In this document: piece by piece, positions 1 to 8,271 of the stretch
Layout: each line of letters begins with the position of its first letter
How positions within the stretch are numbered: the stretch's first letter is position 1
Origin: Bryobacteraceae bacterium
GTDB lineage: Bacteria > Acidobacteriota > Terriglobia > Bryobacterales > Bryobacteraceae
Direction: 5' to 3'
Length of the DNA: 14,621 nt
Assembly (NCBI GenBank): GCA_030039005.1
Contig: JASHQT010000647.1
Span: 1 to 14,621 of the forward strand
The notes under the pieces: model-generated
Databases searched by the model: none
What the model was told of the DNA's origin: nothing
Seen by the model: the letters and a program-made list of their open reading frames with translations, nothing else
Position numbers and translations under genes: made by a program

Positions 1-479
1 TGGGCTACACCGAATTCGCCACCGCCGGTCGGCTGTTCTTCGAGGGCGGTTTCCGGCGCATCATCGATTTCGAAACGCGCGTGGTGGAGTTCGAGAGAGC
101 GCTCGCGCGCTCCAGCGGCATCGAGGAGTGCTGGATCCGCATTCGTTCCGGCAGCCGCGAATTCGGGTTCCGCGGCGTGCGCATGAATTTCGAAGGGCTG
201 GTGTTCGAAGATTTCGATCGCGGCGGTCCCAAGCACTTATGGGAGCTGCGGATCCCCCTGGCCGAGGCACGGACGGTGAACTTCTTTCACGATCTGGAGA
301 TTGAGACCAGCTCCATCGTGCTGAGCGCCTTTGCGACGGCGGTGGAACATGGCCTGCGAGCCTGCATCGACCATCAGGCTCAACGAGCCGCGGCGCAGCC
401 AGTGGAAATGGTGAAGATGCCGCCGATTGTGAAGCGCTATTTTGCCGCGAGCGCGGCAGCCGGGGCCGGGAAGGCTTAA
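1..479 (+). CDS. Hypothetical protein, 3' part only (5' end outside window)
   Basis: The frame whose first complete codon is at position 3 stays open to the TAA at 477-479, giving about 158 C-terminal residues. The apparent ATG at 81 is probably internal, because protein-like sequence (GYTEFATAGRLFFEGGF) precedes it without a stop. The visible part is soluble and rich in charged and aromatic residues (FRGVRMNFEGLVFEDFD, then HLWELRIPLAEA), with no membrane segment. It ends in an Ala/Gly-rich tail (RYFAASAAAGAGKA). I do not recognise the family. High G/C at third positions and the long open frame support real coding. The gene ends 55 nt before the next start and has no convincing terminator after it. 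Confidence 0.7.
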   Translation, partial: GYTEFATAGRLFFEGGFRRIIDFETRVVEFERALARSSGIEECWIRIRSGSREFGFRGVRMNFEGLVFEDFDRGGPKHLWELRIPLAEARTVNFFHDLEIETSSIVLSAFATAVEHGLRACIDHQAQRAAAQPVEMVKMPPIVKRYFAASAAAGAGKA

Positions 480-521
480 AAAATGAAGGCCTGAAGCCGG
501 TTCGTACATCGGCAATCGCCG

Positions 522-527
522 TATACT
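522..527 (+). promoter_or_regulatory. -10 box TATACT immediately before the hydrolase start
   Basis: TATACT matches the sigma-70 -10 consensus at five of six positions. It is followed by seven bases (AATACGG) and then the ATG at 535, so a normal start site 6-8 nt after the box would fall on or next to the A of the ATG. No good -35 is visible; the nearest, TTCGTA at 501-506, has only a 15-bp spacer. No Shine-Dalgarno sequence precedes the ATG, which fits a leaderless mRNA. Inference from sequence only. Confidence 0.5.
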
Positions 528-534
528 AATACGG

Positions 535-1671
535 ATGCTGAACTCCCTTCGATTTTGTGCCTTCCTTGCGGCTGCGCTCTGGACGGCGCAGATTTCGTTC
601 GCCGACGACAGCGCCCGATTGCTGCGCGTGGATCATTACGTCCGCGTGCATTCCACCGTGCCGGCCATCAACGGCCAAACGTCGGCAATCTACGTGCGCG
701 AAGTGGTGGATGCTGGAATCGCGCTGCGAGGCCCGGCGCCGGATCGCGTGGCGATTTTCGTGCACGGCGCCGGCACTCCCGCTGAAGTGGCCTTCGACGT
801 TCCGTATCAGGACTACAGTTGGATGGCGTATCTGGCGCACGCTGGCTTCGACGCGTTTTCCATGGACATGACGGGCTACGGGCGATCCACGCGCCCGACG
901 CCGATGAACGACCCGTGCAATCTCTCGCGCGAGCAGCAGGCCGGGTTTATTCCTGGACTGATTCCCGCGGCTTGTTCGCCCAGCTATCCACATCCGCTCA
1001 CCACCATCGCGTCGGACTGGAACGATCTCGAGGCGGTGATCGATTATGTGCGCGCGCTGCGCCATGTCGATAAAGTCAGTCTGCTCGCGTGGTCGCTCGG
1101 GGGCCCGCGCGCGGCCGGATATACGGCGCGGCATCCCGAACATGTGAGTCAACTGGTGCTGCTGGCCCCGGCTTACCGTCGCGACGGGCCTTCCGACCCG
1201 CCGGCACAGTTGCCCGCCGACGGCACCACGATGACCACGCAATCCCGAGACGAATTGGCCGCACTCTGGGCTCGCCAGACCGGCTGCTCGGATCAAGTAG
1301 ATCCAGCCGCCGCCGACTCGGTCTGGTCGCAGATGATGGCGTCCGATCCCGTGGGAGCCACCTGGGGTACGGGCGTGCGGCGCGCACCGCAAGTCACGGC
1401 GTGGGGCTGGAACCAGGCGGTCGTCTCGACAAGCCGTACGCCGACCCTGATGGTCACTGGCCAATACGACCGGCAAGTTCCCTCCGAGCGCGTGCGCGAG
1501 CTCTATGCCGACTTGGGCGCCGAGCGGAAAGTATTTATCGATCTGGCTTGCTCCTCCCACAATGCGATGTGGGAGAAAAATCACCGGCTGCTGTTTCAAG
1601 CCTCGGTGGAATGGCTGACCAAGGGAACGGTGAACGGTTTGCAGCAGGGCATGCTGAAGCTGGGATACTAA
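535..1671 (+). CDS. Secreted alpha/beta hydrolase
   Basis: The 378-residue protein starts with a signal peptide (MLNSLRFCAFLAAALWTAQISFA, residues 1-23), so it should act in the periplasm or outside the cell. Alpha/beta-hydrolase landmarks appear in order. An HG oxyanion-type motif lies at residues 77-78 (FVHGAG). The nucleophile elbow AWSLGG has Ser187, with Ala in place of the first Gly of GxSxG. A likely acid is Asp312 in VTGQYD, and a likely catalytic His is His342 in CSSHNAMW. The segment between residues 110 and 160 is probably the lid. Substrate cannot be assigned; esterase, lactonase or amidase are all possible. The ATG is chosen from the signal peptide and the -10 box seven nt upstream. 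It ends 12 nt before the M28 peptidase on the same strand, so the two are probably co-transcribed. Confidence 0.88.
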   Translation: MLNSLRFCAFLAAALWTAQISFADDSARLLRVDHYVRVHSTVPAINGQTSAIYVREVVDAGIALRGPAPDRVAIFVHGAGTPAEVAFDVPYQDYSWMAYLAHAGFDAFSMDMTGYGRSTRPTPMNDPCNLSREQQAGFIPGLIPAACSPSYPHPLTTIASDWNDLEAVIDYVRALRHVDKVSLLAWSLGGPRAAGYTARHPEHVSQLVLLAPAYRRDGPSDPPAQLPADGTTMTTQSRDELAALWARQTGCSDQVDPAAADSVWSQMMASDPVGATWGTGVRRAPQVTAWGWNQAVVSTSRTPTLMVTGQYDRQVPSERVRELYADLGAERKVFIDLACSSHNAMWEKNHRLLFQASVEWLTKGTVNGLQQGMLKLGY

Positions 1672-1683
1672 TGTTTCCAGCCT

Positions 1684-3993
1684 ATGCGCGACCCTACACG
1701 CCTATCCCAACGTTTCCTCGCGGCGCCGCTTTGCCTGATTCTCGCCTCAGCGCCGCTGATGCCCGCCGATTCACCGGCGCTCGCAGGCTTCTCCGCCGAC
1801 GCCGCCCGCGCTGAACGCAACGCCGAAAGCCAGTTCCGTGCAATCCCGGATCGAGCGAATTTGCGCGCCTACATGCAGCGCCTTTCCGCCCGTCCGCACC
1901 ACGTCGGATCGCCGTACGACAAAGAAAACGCCGAATGGATGCTCGGGAAATTCAAGGAGTGGGGTTGGGACGCGCAGATCGAAAACTATTACGTGCTGTT
2001 TCCAACGCCGAAGGAACGCCTGCTCGAAATGACGGAGCCGTCGCGCTTCACCGCCAAGCTCCAGGAACCCACGGTCGCCGTCGACCCCACCTCTTCGCAG
2101 CATGACGAGCAGTTGCCGTCTTACAACGCCTACTCCATCGACGGCGACGTAACGGCGCCACTGGTGTACGTCAATTACGGCTCGCAGGACGATTACAAGG
2201 AGCTCGAGCGCTTAGGCGTTTCGGTGAAAGGCGCGATCGTGATCGCGCGCTACGGCGCCACCTGGCGTGGAATCAAGCCGAAACTCGCGGCCGAGCACGG
2301 CGCGTTGGGCTGCCTCATTTATTCCGATCCCGCCGACGACGGCTACGTGCAAGGCCAAACGTATCCTGCTGGTCCGTTTCGTCCGCCCGACGGCGTGCAA
2401 CGGGGAAGCGTGATGGACATGCCTGTATACCCGGGCGATCCGCTGACGCCGGGTGTGGGCGCGACCAGGGACGCCAAACGTCTGAAGCTGAGCGAAGTCA
2501 CGACGCTGACCAAAATTCCGACGCTACCCATTTCTTACGCCGATGCGCAGCCGCTGCTGGCCGCGATCACCGGGCCCGTGGCGCCCGAGCGTTGGCGCGG
2601 CGGCCTTCCGATTACCTATCGCGTCGGCCCGGGTGCGTCCAAAGTGCATCTGAAAGTCAGCTTCAATTGGGACACCAAGACGCTGTACGACGTGATCGCG
2701 CGCATTCCCGGATCAACATATCCGGATGAGTGGATCGTCCGCGGCAATCATCACGACGCGTGGGTGAACGGCGCCGAAGATCCGCTCGCGGGAACGGTGG
2801 CGCTGCTCGAAGAAGCTCGTGCCCTGGGCACACTGGCTCGTCAAGGCTGGCGGCCGAAGCGCACCATCGTCTATTGCGTGTGGGACGGCGAAGAAGAAGG
2901 ATTGCTAGGTTCCACCGAATGGGCTGAAGATCACGCCGCGGATTTGGAGCGCAAGGCCGCGGTGTACATCAACTCCGACGGAAACGGCCGTGGATACCTG
3001 AACGCATCCGGTTCGCACACGCTCGAAAAATTCATCAACAGCGTCGCAAAAGACGTCAAGGATCCTGAAACGGGTTTGAGCGTGTGGAAGCGGATGCAGA
3101 TGCGGCGCATCAAAGGTCCCGACGCGCCCGGTGCGCCGGCACCCTCCGCGCAGGATCGGCAGGAAGCGCGGCAGCGCCCGGACCTACGCATCGCCGCTCT
3201 TGGTTCCGGCTCCGATTATTCACCCTTCATCGATCATTTGGGCATTGCGTCGCTCAACTTGGGATTTGGCGGCGAAGACCAGGGCGGGATTTATCATTCC
3301 GTGTACGACGACTTTTACTGGTACACGCATTTTTCGGATACCGACTTCAGCTACGGCCGTGCGCTCGCCGAGACCATCGGCGTTGCGGTTCTGCGGTTGG
3401 CCGATGCCGAAATCATTCCGTTCGATTTTTCCGATTTTACCGATACCATCCGGCGCTACGTCGACGAAATCGAGCGGCTGGACCAAACGCAGCGCGCGGA
3501 CATTATCGAGCGCAATCGCGAGATCGACGACGGCGTATTCGCGGCCACCGACGATCCTCGCCGTCCCACGGTCGCGCCGGCCAAGGAGCCCGTGCCTCCG
3601 TTTCTCAATCTCGCGCCGCTGCGCAATGGCCTGGCGGCGCTCGAGCGATCGAGTGAGCAGTACGACAAAGCGCTGGCGCACGCGATGGAAGACGGCGGCG
3701 CCGGGATCGCGCATGTGGCTCTGCCCACGCTCAACAGCGAATTGATCGCGGTGGAACGGGCCCTCACACTCCCTGACGGTCTCCCCGGCCGGCCGTGGTA
3801 CCGGAATCAGATTTACGCGCCCGGGCTTTACACCGGATACGGCGTCAAGACGTTGCCGGGCGTACGCGAAAGCATCGAGGAAAAACAGTGGCCGCTGGCC
3901 GAACAGCAGGCCGTCCGCGTGGGTAATGTGCTGGAGAACGCCGGCGAACGCATTCAATCCGCCGCTGCCACGCTCCAGCAGGCCGCGCAATAA
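1684..3993 (+). CDS. Secreted M28-family metallopeptidase (glutamate carboxypeptidase II/PSMA-like) with PA domain
   Basis: The 769-residue protein has an N-terminal signal sequence (RFLAAPLCLILASAPLMPA, about residues 10-28). A PA domain follows at about 115-270, with a core near LVYVNYGSQDDY at residues 160-171. The M28 catalytic domain comes next, and the C-terminal region (about 580-765) matches the transferrin-receptor-like dimerisation domain in position. By comparison with PSMA, the two-zinc ligands are His356 (GNHHDAW), Asp366 (EDPLAG), Glu404, Asp432 (INSDG) and His538 (YHSVYDD), with Glu403 (WDGEEEGLLGS) as general base. All are present, so the enzyme should be active, releasing C-terminal or acidic residues from extracellular peptides. 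A Pro/Ala-rich insertion lies near residues 480-495. There is no Shine-Dalgarno sequence; the start is fixed by an in-frame stop just upstream (1669-1671). Its stop directly touches the stop of the opposing oxidoreductase. Confidence 0.93.
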   Translation: MRDPTRLSQRFLAAPLCLILASAPLMPADSPALAGFSADAARAERNAESQFRAIPDRANLRAYMQRLSARPHHVGSPYDKENAEWMLGKFKEWGWDAQIENYYVLFPTPKERLLEMTEPSRFTAKLQEPTVAVDPTSSQHDEQLPSYNAYSIDGDVTAPLVYVNYGSQDDYKELERLGVSVKGAIVIARYGATWRGIKPKLAAEHGALGCLIYSDPADDGYVQGQTYPAGPFRPPDGVQRGSVMDMPVYPGDPLTPGVGATRDAKRLKLSEVTTLTKIPTLPISYADAQPLLAAITGPVAPERWRGGLPITYRVGPGASKVHLKVSFNWDTKTLYDVIARIPGSTYPDEWIVRGNHHDAWVNGAEDPLAGTVALLEEARALGTLARQGWRPKRTIVYCVWDGEEEGLLGSTEWAEDHAADLERKAAVYINSDGNGRGYLNASGSHTLEKFINSVAKDVKDPETGLSVWKRMQMRRIKGPDAPGAPAPSAQDRQEARQRPDLRIAALGSGSDYSPFIDHLGIASLNLGFGGEDQGGIYHSVYDDFYWYTHFSDTDFSYGRALAETIGVAVLRLADAEIIPFDFSDFTDTIRRYVDEIERLDQTQRADIIERNREIDDGVFAATDDPRRPTVAPAKEPVPPFLNLAPLRNGLAALERSSEQYDKALAHAMEDGGAGIAHVALPTLNSELIAVERALTLPDGLPGRPWYRNQIYAPGLYTGYGVKTLPGVRESIEEKQWPLAEQQAVRVGNVLENAGERIQSAAATLQQAAQ

Positions 3994-4932
3994 CTAGTCG
4001 CGATCGCGAACCTGAAGAACGATTTTGCCGCGGGTGTGCGCCTGAAGGGCCAGCTCGAAAGCCTCGCGCGCTTGCGCCAGTGTAAAAACCTTCGCCACGA
4101 AAACTTTCAACGTTCCCCGGTCGGCCAGCTTGGCCATCTCTTCCAATTGCTCGCGATCCGGTTGCACAATAAAAAACAATCCGCGGACGCCATGTTTCGC
4201 CGGTTCATCTGCGGGGATGAATGTTGCGACTGAGATCATGGCGCCGCCCGGCCGCAGCGTCTGCCAGGACCTTGCCACGGTATCGCCGCCCACGGCATCC
4301 AGGACGACATCGACGCCCCGCGCAGCATCTTCAAAACGCGTCGCAGTGTAGTCGATGAGTTCATCCGCGCCCAAGCCGCGCAGAAATTCGAAGTTGCCGG
4401 CCGAGCTGGTCGTGATGACGTGCGCACCCTTCCACTTCGCCAACTGCACCGCGAACACGCCCACGCCGCCCGCGCCGCCATGGATCAACACGCGCTGGCC
4501 GCGCTCTAAGCTGCCGTGCGTGAACAGCGCCTGCCAAGCCGTGAGCCCTGAAAGGGTGAGGGCGGCACTATGAACGTGATCCAGCGCGCGCGGCTTCAGC
4601 GCGAGATTGGCTGCTCGCACGGCGATATATTCGGCCGCCGCGCCATCGCGTGGAAAATCGGCGAGTGCATAGACCGCGTCGCCGGGCCCCAAGTCCCGGA
4701 CGCCGATCGGCACGGATTCCACCACGCCCGAAAACTCATGGCCGGGAATCGCCGGCAGTCGCGGCGTGCCGTCGGGATTCTGATACGTCTGGTCCCAGGT
4801 CAGCTCGGTTCGCGTGATTGCGGTCGCATATACGCGCACCAAGGCTTCACCGGGGCCAGGCGCCGGGCGCGGTGCGTCTTCGTAAACCAATTGCTCGGGA
4901 CCGCCGCGCGAGTGCAATCGAATCGCCTTCAT
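3994..4932 (-). CDS. Zinc-free NAD(P)-dependent alcohol dehydrogenase/quinone oxidoreductase (MDR superfamily)
   Basis: From the ATG at 4932 the protein is 312 residues, typical of zinc-free quinone oxidoreductases. The N-terminal GroES-like domain carries PGHEFSGVV (63-71) and DAVYAL (85-90). The Rossmann domain carries the nucleotide motif HGGAGGVG (151-158) followed by FAVQLAK. VFTLAQAREAFELA near the C-terminus is the usual family ending. The Cys/His set of structural and catalytic zinc sites is missing, which fits a quinone or enone reductase using NADPH; the substrate is unknown. The same frame is open for 166 more codons upstream, but that part runs antisense-like through marC and starts before the conserved MKAIRLHSRGGPEQL, so 4932 is preferred. 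It starts 8 nt after the MarC stop, probably one transcript, and ends flush with the peptidase stop. Confidence 0.9.
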   Translation of the reverse strand: MKAIRLHSRGGPEQLVYEDAPRPAPGPGEALVRVYATAITRTELTWDQTYQNPDGTPRLPAIPGHEFSGVVESVPIGVRDLGPGDAVYALADFPRDGAAAEYIAVRAANLALKPRALDHVHSAALTLSGLTAWQALFTHGSLERGQRVLIHGGAGGVGVFAVQLAKWKGAHVITTSSAGNFEFLRGLGADELIDYTATRFEDAARGVDVVLDAVGGDTVARSWQTLRPGGAMISVATFIPADEPAKHGVRGLFFIVQPDREQLEEMAKLADRGTLKVFVAKVFTLAQAREAFELALQAHTRGKIVLQVRDRD

Positions 4933-4940
4933 ACCCGTCT

Positions 4941-5591
4941 TTATTGGTGACTTCCAAATCCAGCGGCTGTGAGACCACTCAGAATAAACTGTACTGCGAT
5001 GGCCATGAGCAGCAGACCCATGAAACGCGTCAATATGTGAATGCCGGTGTCGCCCATGCGCCGGCCCAGACGATCCGCCGCTGCCAGCGTCCAGTAGGAG
5101 ATGACGGCCGTCACGGCAACCACCGCGATAATCAGGATTCCGTGCAACCAACTGCTGGATTCCGCCATCAAAGCGATGACAGTGGAGATGGAGCCAGGAC
5201 CGGCCAGCATGGGAACGCCCAGCGGAATAATGCCGACGTCGTCTTTCTCCATGGCCTGCTGCGTTTCGGCGGGCGTTTCTTTGGTTTGGGATCGGCGGGC
5301 CTGGACCATATCGAGGCCGATCAGGATCATGATCAGTCCGCCGGCAATGCGAAAGGCCGGCAACGTGATCCCAAACATTTTGAAGATCAGCGTGCCGGCG
5401 AGCGCGAAACCCGACAACACTAGAAAGCAAGTCCAGGCTGCACGTTTAGCCATGTGCCGGCGTTCGGCAAGTTTCGCATCGGCGGTCAACGCCAGGAAGC
5501 TCGGTATGGTCGCGATGGGATCGACGATGAAGAACAACGAACCGAAGGCCAGCAGCGCAAATTCGACGTGTTCGTACAACAATCCCGGCAT
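4941..5591 (-). CDS. MarC family integral membrane protein
   Basis: The 216-residue protein has the MarC/SNARE-associated layout of about six membrane segments, near residues 8-35, 51-71, 79-97, 123-143, 149-171 and 188-211. MarC hallmarks are FFIVDPIATIPSFLAL in helix 1 and PLGVPMLAGPGSISTVI, a re-entrant or helical PxAGPGxI-type segment. The hydrophilic loop between them (residues 98-120) is charged and probably cytoplasmic. MarC proteins are inner-membrane proteins of unclear transport function; the old link to antibiotic resistance was not upheld, so no substrate is proposed. The start at 5591 gives family length; the frame runs back to 5750 but that part overlaps the divergent phosphorylase and lacks homology signals. 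GGGAGG at 5605-5610 could be a distant ribosome site. It leads a two-gene unit with the oxidoreductase. Confidence 0.9.
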   Translation of the reverse strand: MPGLLYEHVEFALLAFGSLFFIVDPIATIPSFLALTADAKLAERRHMAKRAAWTCFLVLSGFALAGTLIFKMFGITLPAFRIAGGLIMILIGLDMVQARRSQTKETPAETQQAMEKDDVGIIPLGVPMLAGPGSISTVIALMAESSSWLHGILIIAVVAVTAVISYWTLAAADRLGRRMGDTGIHILTRFMGLLLMAIAVQFILSGLTAAGFGSHQ

Positions 5592-5659
5592 GGAAAGCGC
5601 GGAGCCCTCCCGCGTTTTCTTAGTGTCGCATCTGTAACCAGGCCGCAATGCGGGGGCGC

Positions 5660-5679
5660 GATACTGGAGGCTGAGGAGG
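5660..5679 (+). promoter_or_regulatory. -10 box GATACT and strong Shine-Dalgarno for the glucan phosphorylase
   Basis: GATACT at 5660-5665 resembles a -10 box, and GAGGAGG at 5673-5679 is a near-ideal ribosome binding site five nt before the ATG at 5685. The site decides the start, because the frame is open back to 5454. This is one of the few clear Shine-Dalgarno sequences in the window. No convincing -35 is seen. The 93-bp gap to the MarC start must hold both divergent promoters. Confidence 0.55.
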
Positions 5680-5684
5680 CCCGC

Positions 5685-8183
5685 ATGGACGACAATCCCC
5701 GATATGACGCATTGATGGAGCTGGCTCTGAACCTGCGATGGAGCTGGCATCGTTCGAGCGACGAACTATGGGGAAAGCTGAATCCGGAGCTCTGGGAACT
5801 GACGCAGAATCCCTGGGCCGTTCTTCAAGCCGCTCCGCAAAAGCGGCTGACCGAAATTAGCTCCGATCCCGCATTCACCCGCAGGATCGAAGAACTCTTG
5901 AAAGAGCAGCGCGAAGCCTTGCAGCGCGCGACCTGGTTTGAGACCGCGCATTCGGGCTCGCCGTTGCGGCTGGTGGCTTACTTCAGCATGGAGTACATGC
6001 TCAGCGAATCGCTGCCGATTTATTCAGGCGGTCTGGGCAACGTGGCCGGCGATCAACTGAAAGCCGCGAGCGATCTCGGCGTGCCCGTAGCCGCGATCGG
6101 ATTGCTGTATCAACAAGGCTATTTCCGGCAAGAGATCGATGCCAATGGCGCGCAACGCGCGTTGTATCCCTACAACGATCCGAGCCAGCTTCCCATCTCT
6201 CCTTTGCGCCAGGCTGACGGCGAATGGCTGCGCATTCCCATGAATTTGTCCGGCCTGAAGCTGTGGCTGCGCTGTTGGAAAGTGGACGTGGGGCGAAGGA
6301 GTCTATACCTGCTCGATTCCAACGATCTGGCCAATCCTCCGGCGGTGCGCGGCATCACCAGCGAGCTGTACGGCGGCGATTCGGACCTGCGCCTTAAGCA
6401 GGAATTGATCTTGGGGATCGGCGGATGGCGGCTACTGCGCGCGCTGGGGCTGCGGCCGGAAATTTGCCACCTGAACGAAGGGCACGCTGCGTTTGCCATC
6501 CTGGAGCGCGCATACAGTTTCATGCAGGACAATGGCGTTTCTTTCGATGTGGCGCTGGCGGCTACGCGTGCCGGTAATTTGTTCACGACGCACACCGCCG
6601 TGGAGGCGGGGTTCGACCGCTTCGCCCCCGAGCTTGCGGAGCACTATTTCCGGCCCATCGCCCAAGAGCTGGGCATTTCTCTCGATAAGCTTCTCGCGCT
6701 GGGCCGCGAGAACGCCGATGATGCGAAGGAACCATTCAACATGGCATACTTGGCGGTGCGCGGAAGCGGCGCCGTCAATGGGGTGAGCCGCTTGCACGGT
6801 GAGGTCAGCCGCCGCTTGTTCAGCCGGCTGTTTCCGCGCTGGCCGCAGGAAGAGACACCGGTGGGTTACATCACCAACGGGATTCACCCGGGCACCTGGG
6901 AGTCGCCTGAAACGTCGGCGCTGTGGGAGCGCGCCTGCGGACCGGACCGCTCGGCTTGCTCGCCTTCAAAACTGGAAGAAGAGCTGCGTGCGCTTCCCGA
7001 CAGCGAGCTCTGGCAGTTGCGAGCCACTGGGGCGCGAAGGTTGATCGAATATACGCGCCAGCGGCTGGCGCGGGAGCGCACTGCACGAGGTGCGGCGCTC
7101 GATCTAATTGCCGCGGCCGAACGGATCCTCAATTTCGACACGTTAACGCTGGGATTTGCGCGCCGCTTCGCCACCTACAAACGGCCCAACCTTCTGTTAC
7201 ACGATCCGGATCGCCTGGCCCGCATCCTCACGAATCCGAATCACCCGGTCCAGCTCGTCATCGCGGGGAAAGCGCATCCGGCGGATCTCGCGGGTCAGGC
7301 CATGATCACTGAGTGGTACCACTTCATCCAACGTGAAGACGTGCGGCCGCACATCGCTTTCCTGGCGGACTACGATATGCTGCTCAGCCAACAAATGGTG
7401 GCCGGCGTGGATCTGTGGATCAATACGCCGCGGCGCCCCTGGGAGGCGAGCGGAACCAGCGGCATGAAGGTTCTGGCCAACGGCGGAATGAATCTATCCG
7501 AACTGGACGGCTGGTGGGCCGAGGCTTATACGCCGCAAGTGGGCTGGGCGCTCGGAGACGGCAAGGAACACGGCGACGATCCGAACGTGGACGCCGCCGA
7601 AGCCGACGCCCTGTACGGACTGCTGGAGCGCGAAATCATTCCGAAGTTTTACGAGCGCGATGATCAGGGCGTTCCCCGGCAATGGATCGCCATGATGCGC
7701 GAAAGCATGGCGCGCCTCACGCCCGTGTTTTCGGCCTATCGCACGGTTCGCGAATACACAGAGAAGCACTATTTGCCCGGCGCCGCGGCGTACTGTGCAC
7801 GTGCCGCCGAGCACGCCAAACCAACCGTAGCGTTGCTCGAATGGCAGCGCGCCGTTCAGGAGGATTGGGCGCACATCCGCTTCGGCCAACCTAGCGTGGA
7901 AACGCACGACGGACAGCATCATTTCAATGTCCCGGTGTATTTGGACGACCTACAGGCCGCCGCGGTGAGGGTGGAACTTTATGGCGACGGGCTGGACGGC
8001 GCCGAACCAGTGCGTCAGGCAATGCAGCGCGGGTACGACTTGCTCGGCTCGGTGGGCGGGTATAACTATTCAGCGACGGTTCCAGCGGATCGGCCGGCGA
8101 GCGATTACACCCCACGTGTAGTCCCGTTCCGTGACGGAGCGTCGGTACCGCTGGAAGCCCCCGAAATTCTTTGGCAGCGATGA
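5685..8183 (+). CDS. glgP: Alpha-glucan (glycogen/maltodextrin) phosphorylase, GT35, short bacterial type
   Basis: From the ATG at 5685 the protein is 832 residues. It phosphorolyses alpha-1,4-glucans to glucose 1-phosphate in the cytoplasm. The N-terminal segment NLRWSWHRSSDELW is typical of the AgpA-like subgroup (Thermotoga/Thermus type) rather than the E. coli GlgP type. AYFSMEY (98-104) and YSGGLGNVAGD (113-123) form the glucan/phosphate region, and HLNEGHAAF is the usual mid-protein motif. EASGTSGMK places the pyridoxal-phosphate lysine at Lys595. The C-terminal 110 residues continue past the transferase core, as in this subgroup. All key motifs are intact. No other glycogen gene lies in the window. 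The start is set by GAGGAGG five nt upstream; the open frame back to 5454 runs antisense to marC and is not used. Confidence 0.94.
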   Translation: MDDNPRYDALMELALNLRWSWHRSSDELWGKLNPELWELTQNPWAVLQAAPQKRLTEISSDPAFTRRIEELLKEQREALQRATWFETAHSGSPLRLVAYFSMEYMLSESLPIYSGGLGNVAGDQLKAASDLGVPVAAIGLLYQQGYFRQEIDANGAQRALYPYNDPSQLPISPLRQADGEWLRIPMNLSGLKLWLRCWKVDVGRRSLYLLDSNDLANPPAVRGITSELYGGDSDLRLKQELILGIGGWRLLRALGLRPEICHLNEGHAAFAILERAYSFMQDNGVSFDVALAATRAGNLFTTHTAVEAGFDRFAPELAEHYFRPIAQELGISLDKLLALGRENADDAKEPFNMAYLAVRGSGAVNGVSRLHGEVSRRLFSRLFPRWPQEETPVGYITNGIHPGTWESPETSALWERACGPDRSACSPSKLEEELRALPDSELWQLRATGARRLIEYTRQRLARERTARGAALDLIAAAERILNFDTLTLGFARRFATYKRPNLLLHDPDRLARILTNPNHPVQLVIAGKAHPADLAGQAMITEWYHFIQREDVRPHIAFLADYDMLLSQQMVAGVDLWINTPRRPWEASGTSGMKVLANGGMNLSELDGWWAEAYTPQVGWALGDGKEHGDDPNVDAAEADALYGLLEREIIPKFYERDDQGVPRQWIAMMRESMARLTPVFSAYRTVREYTEKHYLPGAAAYCARAAEHAKPTVALLEWQRAVQEDWAHIRFGQPSVETHDGQHHFNVPVYLDDLQAAAVRVELYGDGLDGAEPVRQAMQRGYDLLGSVGGYNYSATVPADRPASDYTPRVVPFRDGASVPLEAPEILWQR

Positions 8184-8271
8184 CATGCGAGTCCCTGGTG
8201 GATAGCTGCGCCACCGAGCGCGGGTACATTCTTGTCGACTTGATTAAAACAATGCGTTAGTGGTTTGGGCT
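8184..8271. other. Intergenic spacer between convergent phosphorylase and methyltransferase
   Basis: An 88-bp tail-to-tail spacer. The only structure seen is a 5-bp stem, GGTGG (8197-8201) with CCACC (8211-8215) and a 9-nt loop. No T-run follows on either side, so I do not call it an intrinsic terminator. Confidence 0.5.

Noticed and set aside
473..499. GGCTT...AAGCC inverted repeat after the first gene as a terminator
   Set aside because: The arms are 5 bp with a long A-rich loop, and no U-tract follows the second arm.
526..1599. Long - strand open frame (357 codons) opposite the alpha/beta hydrolase
   Set aside because: It is a GC-driven antisense shadow: Arg/His/Gly-rich composition, no recognisable motif, while the + strand frame carries a signal peptide and a full catalytic set.
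1671..1814. ATG at 1671 overlapping the hydrolase TAA as a coupled start for the peptidase
   Set aside because: It is in a different frame from the peptidase and leads only into a shadow frame; the peptidase frame has a stop at 1669-1671, so 1684 is the first usable start.
3220..3990. - strand open frame (256 codons) opposite the M28 peptidase 3' half
   Set aside because: It mirrors the codons of a clearly conserved peptidase and shows no domain of its own.
4933..5430. N-terminal extension of the oxidoreductase frame
   Set aside because: It overlaps marC in another frame on the same strand, has low-quality composition, and family homology starts exactly at ATG 4932.
5454..5684. N-terminal extension of the glucan phosphorylase frame
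   Set aside because: It lies antisense to marC, and a strong Shine-Dalgarno marks ATG 5685.
8197..8215. GGTGG/CCACC hairpin as a bidirectional terminator
   Set aside because: The stem is only 5 bp and no T-run follows on either strand.
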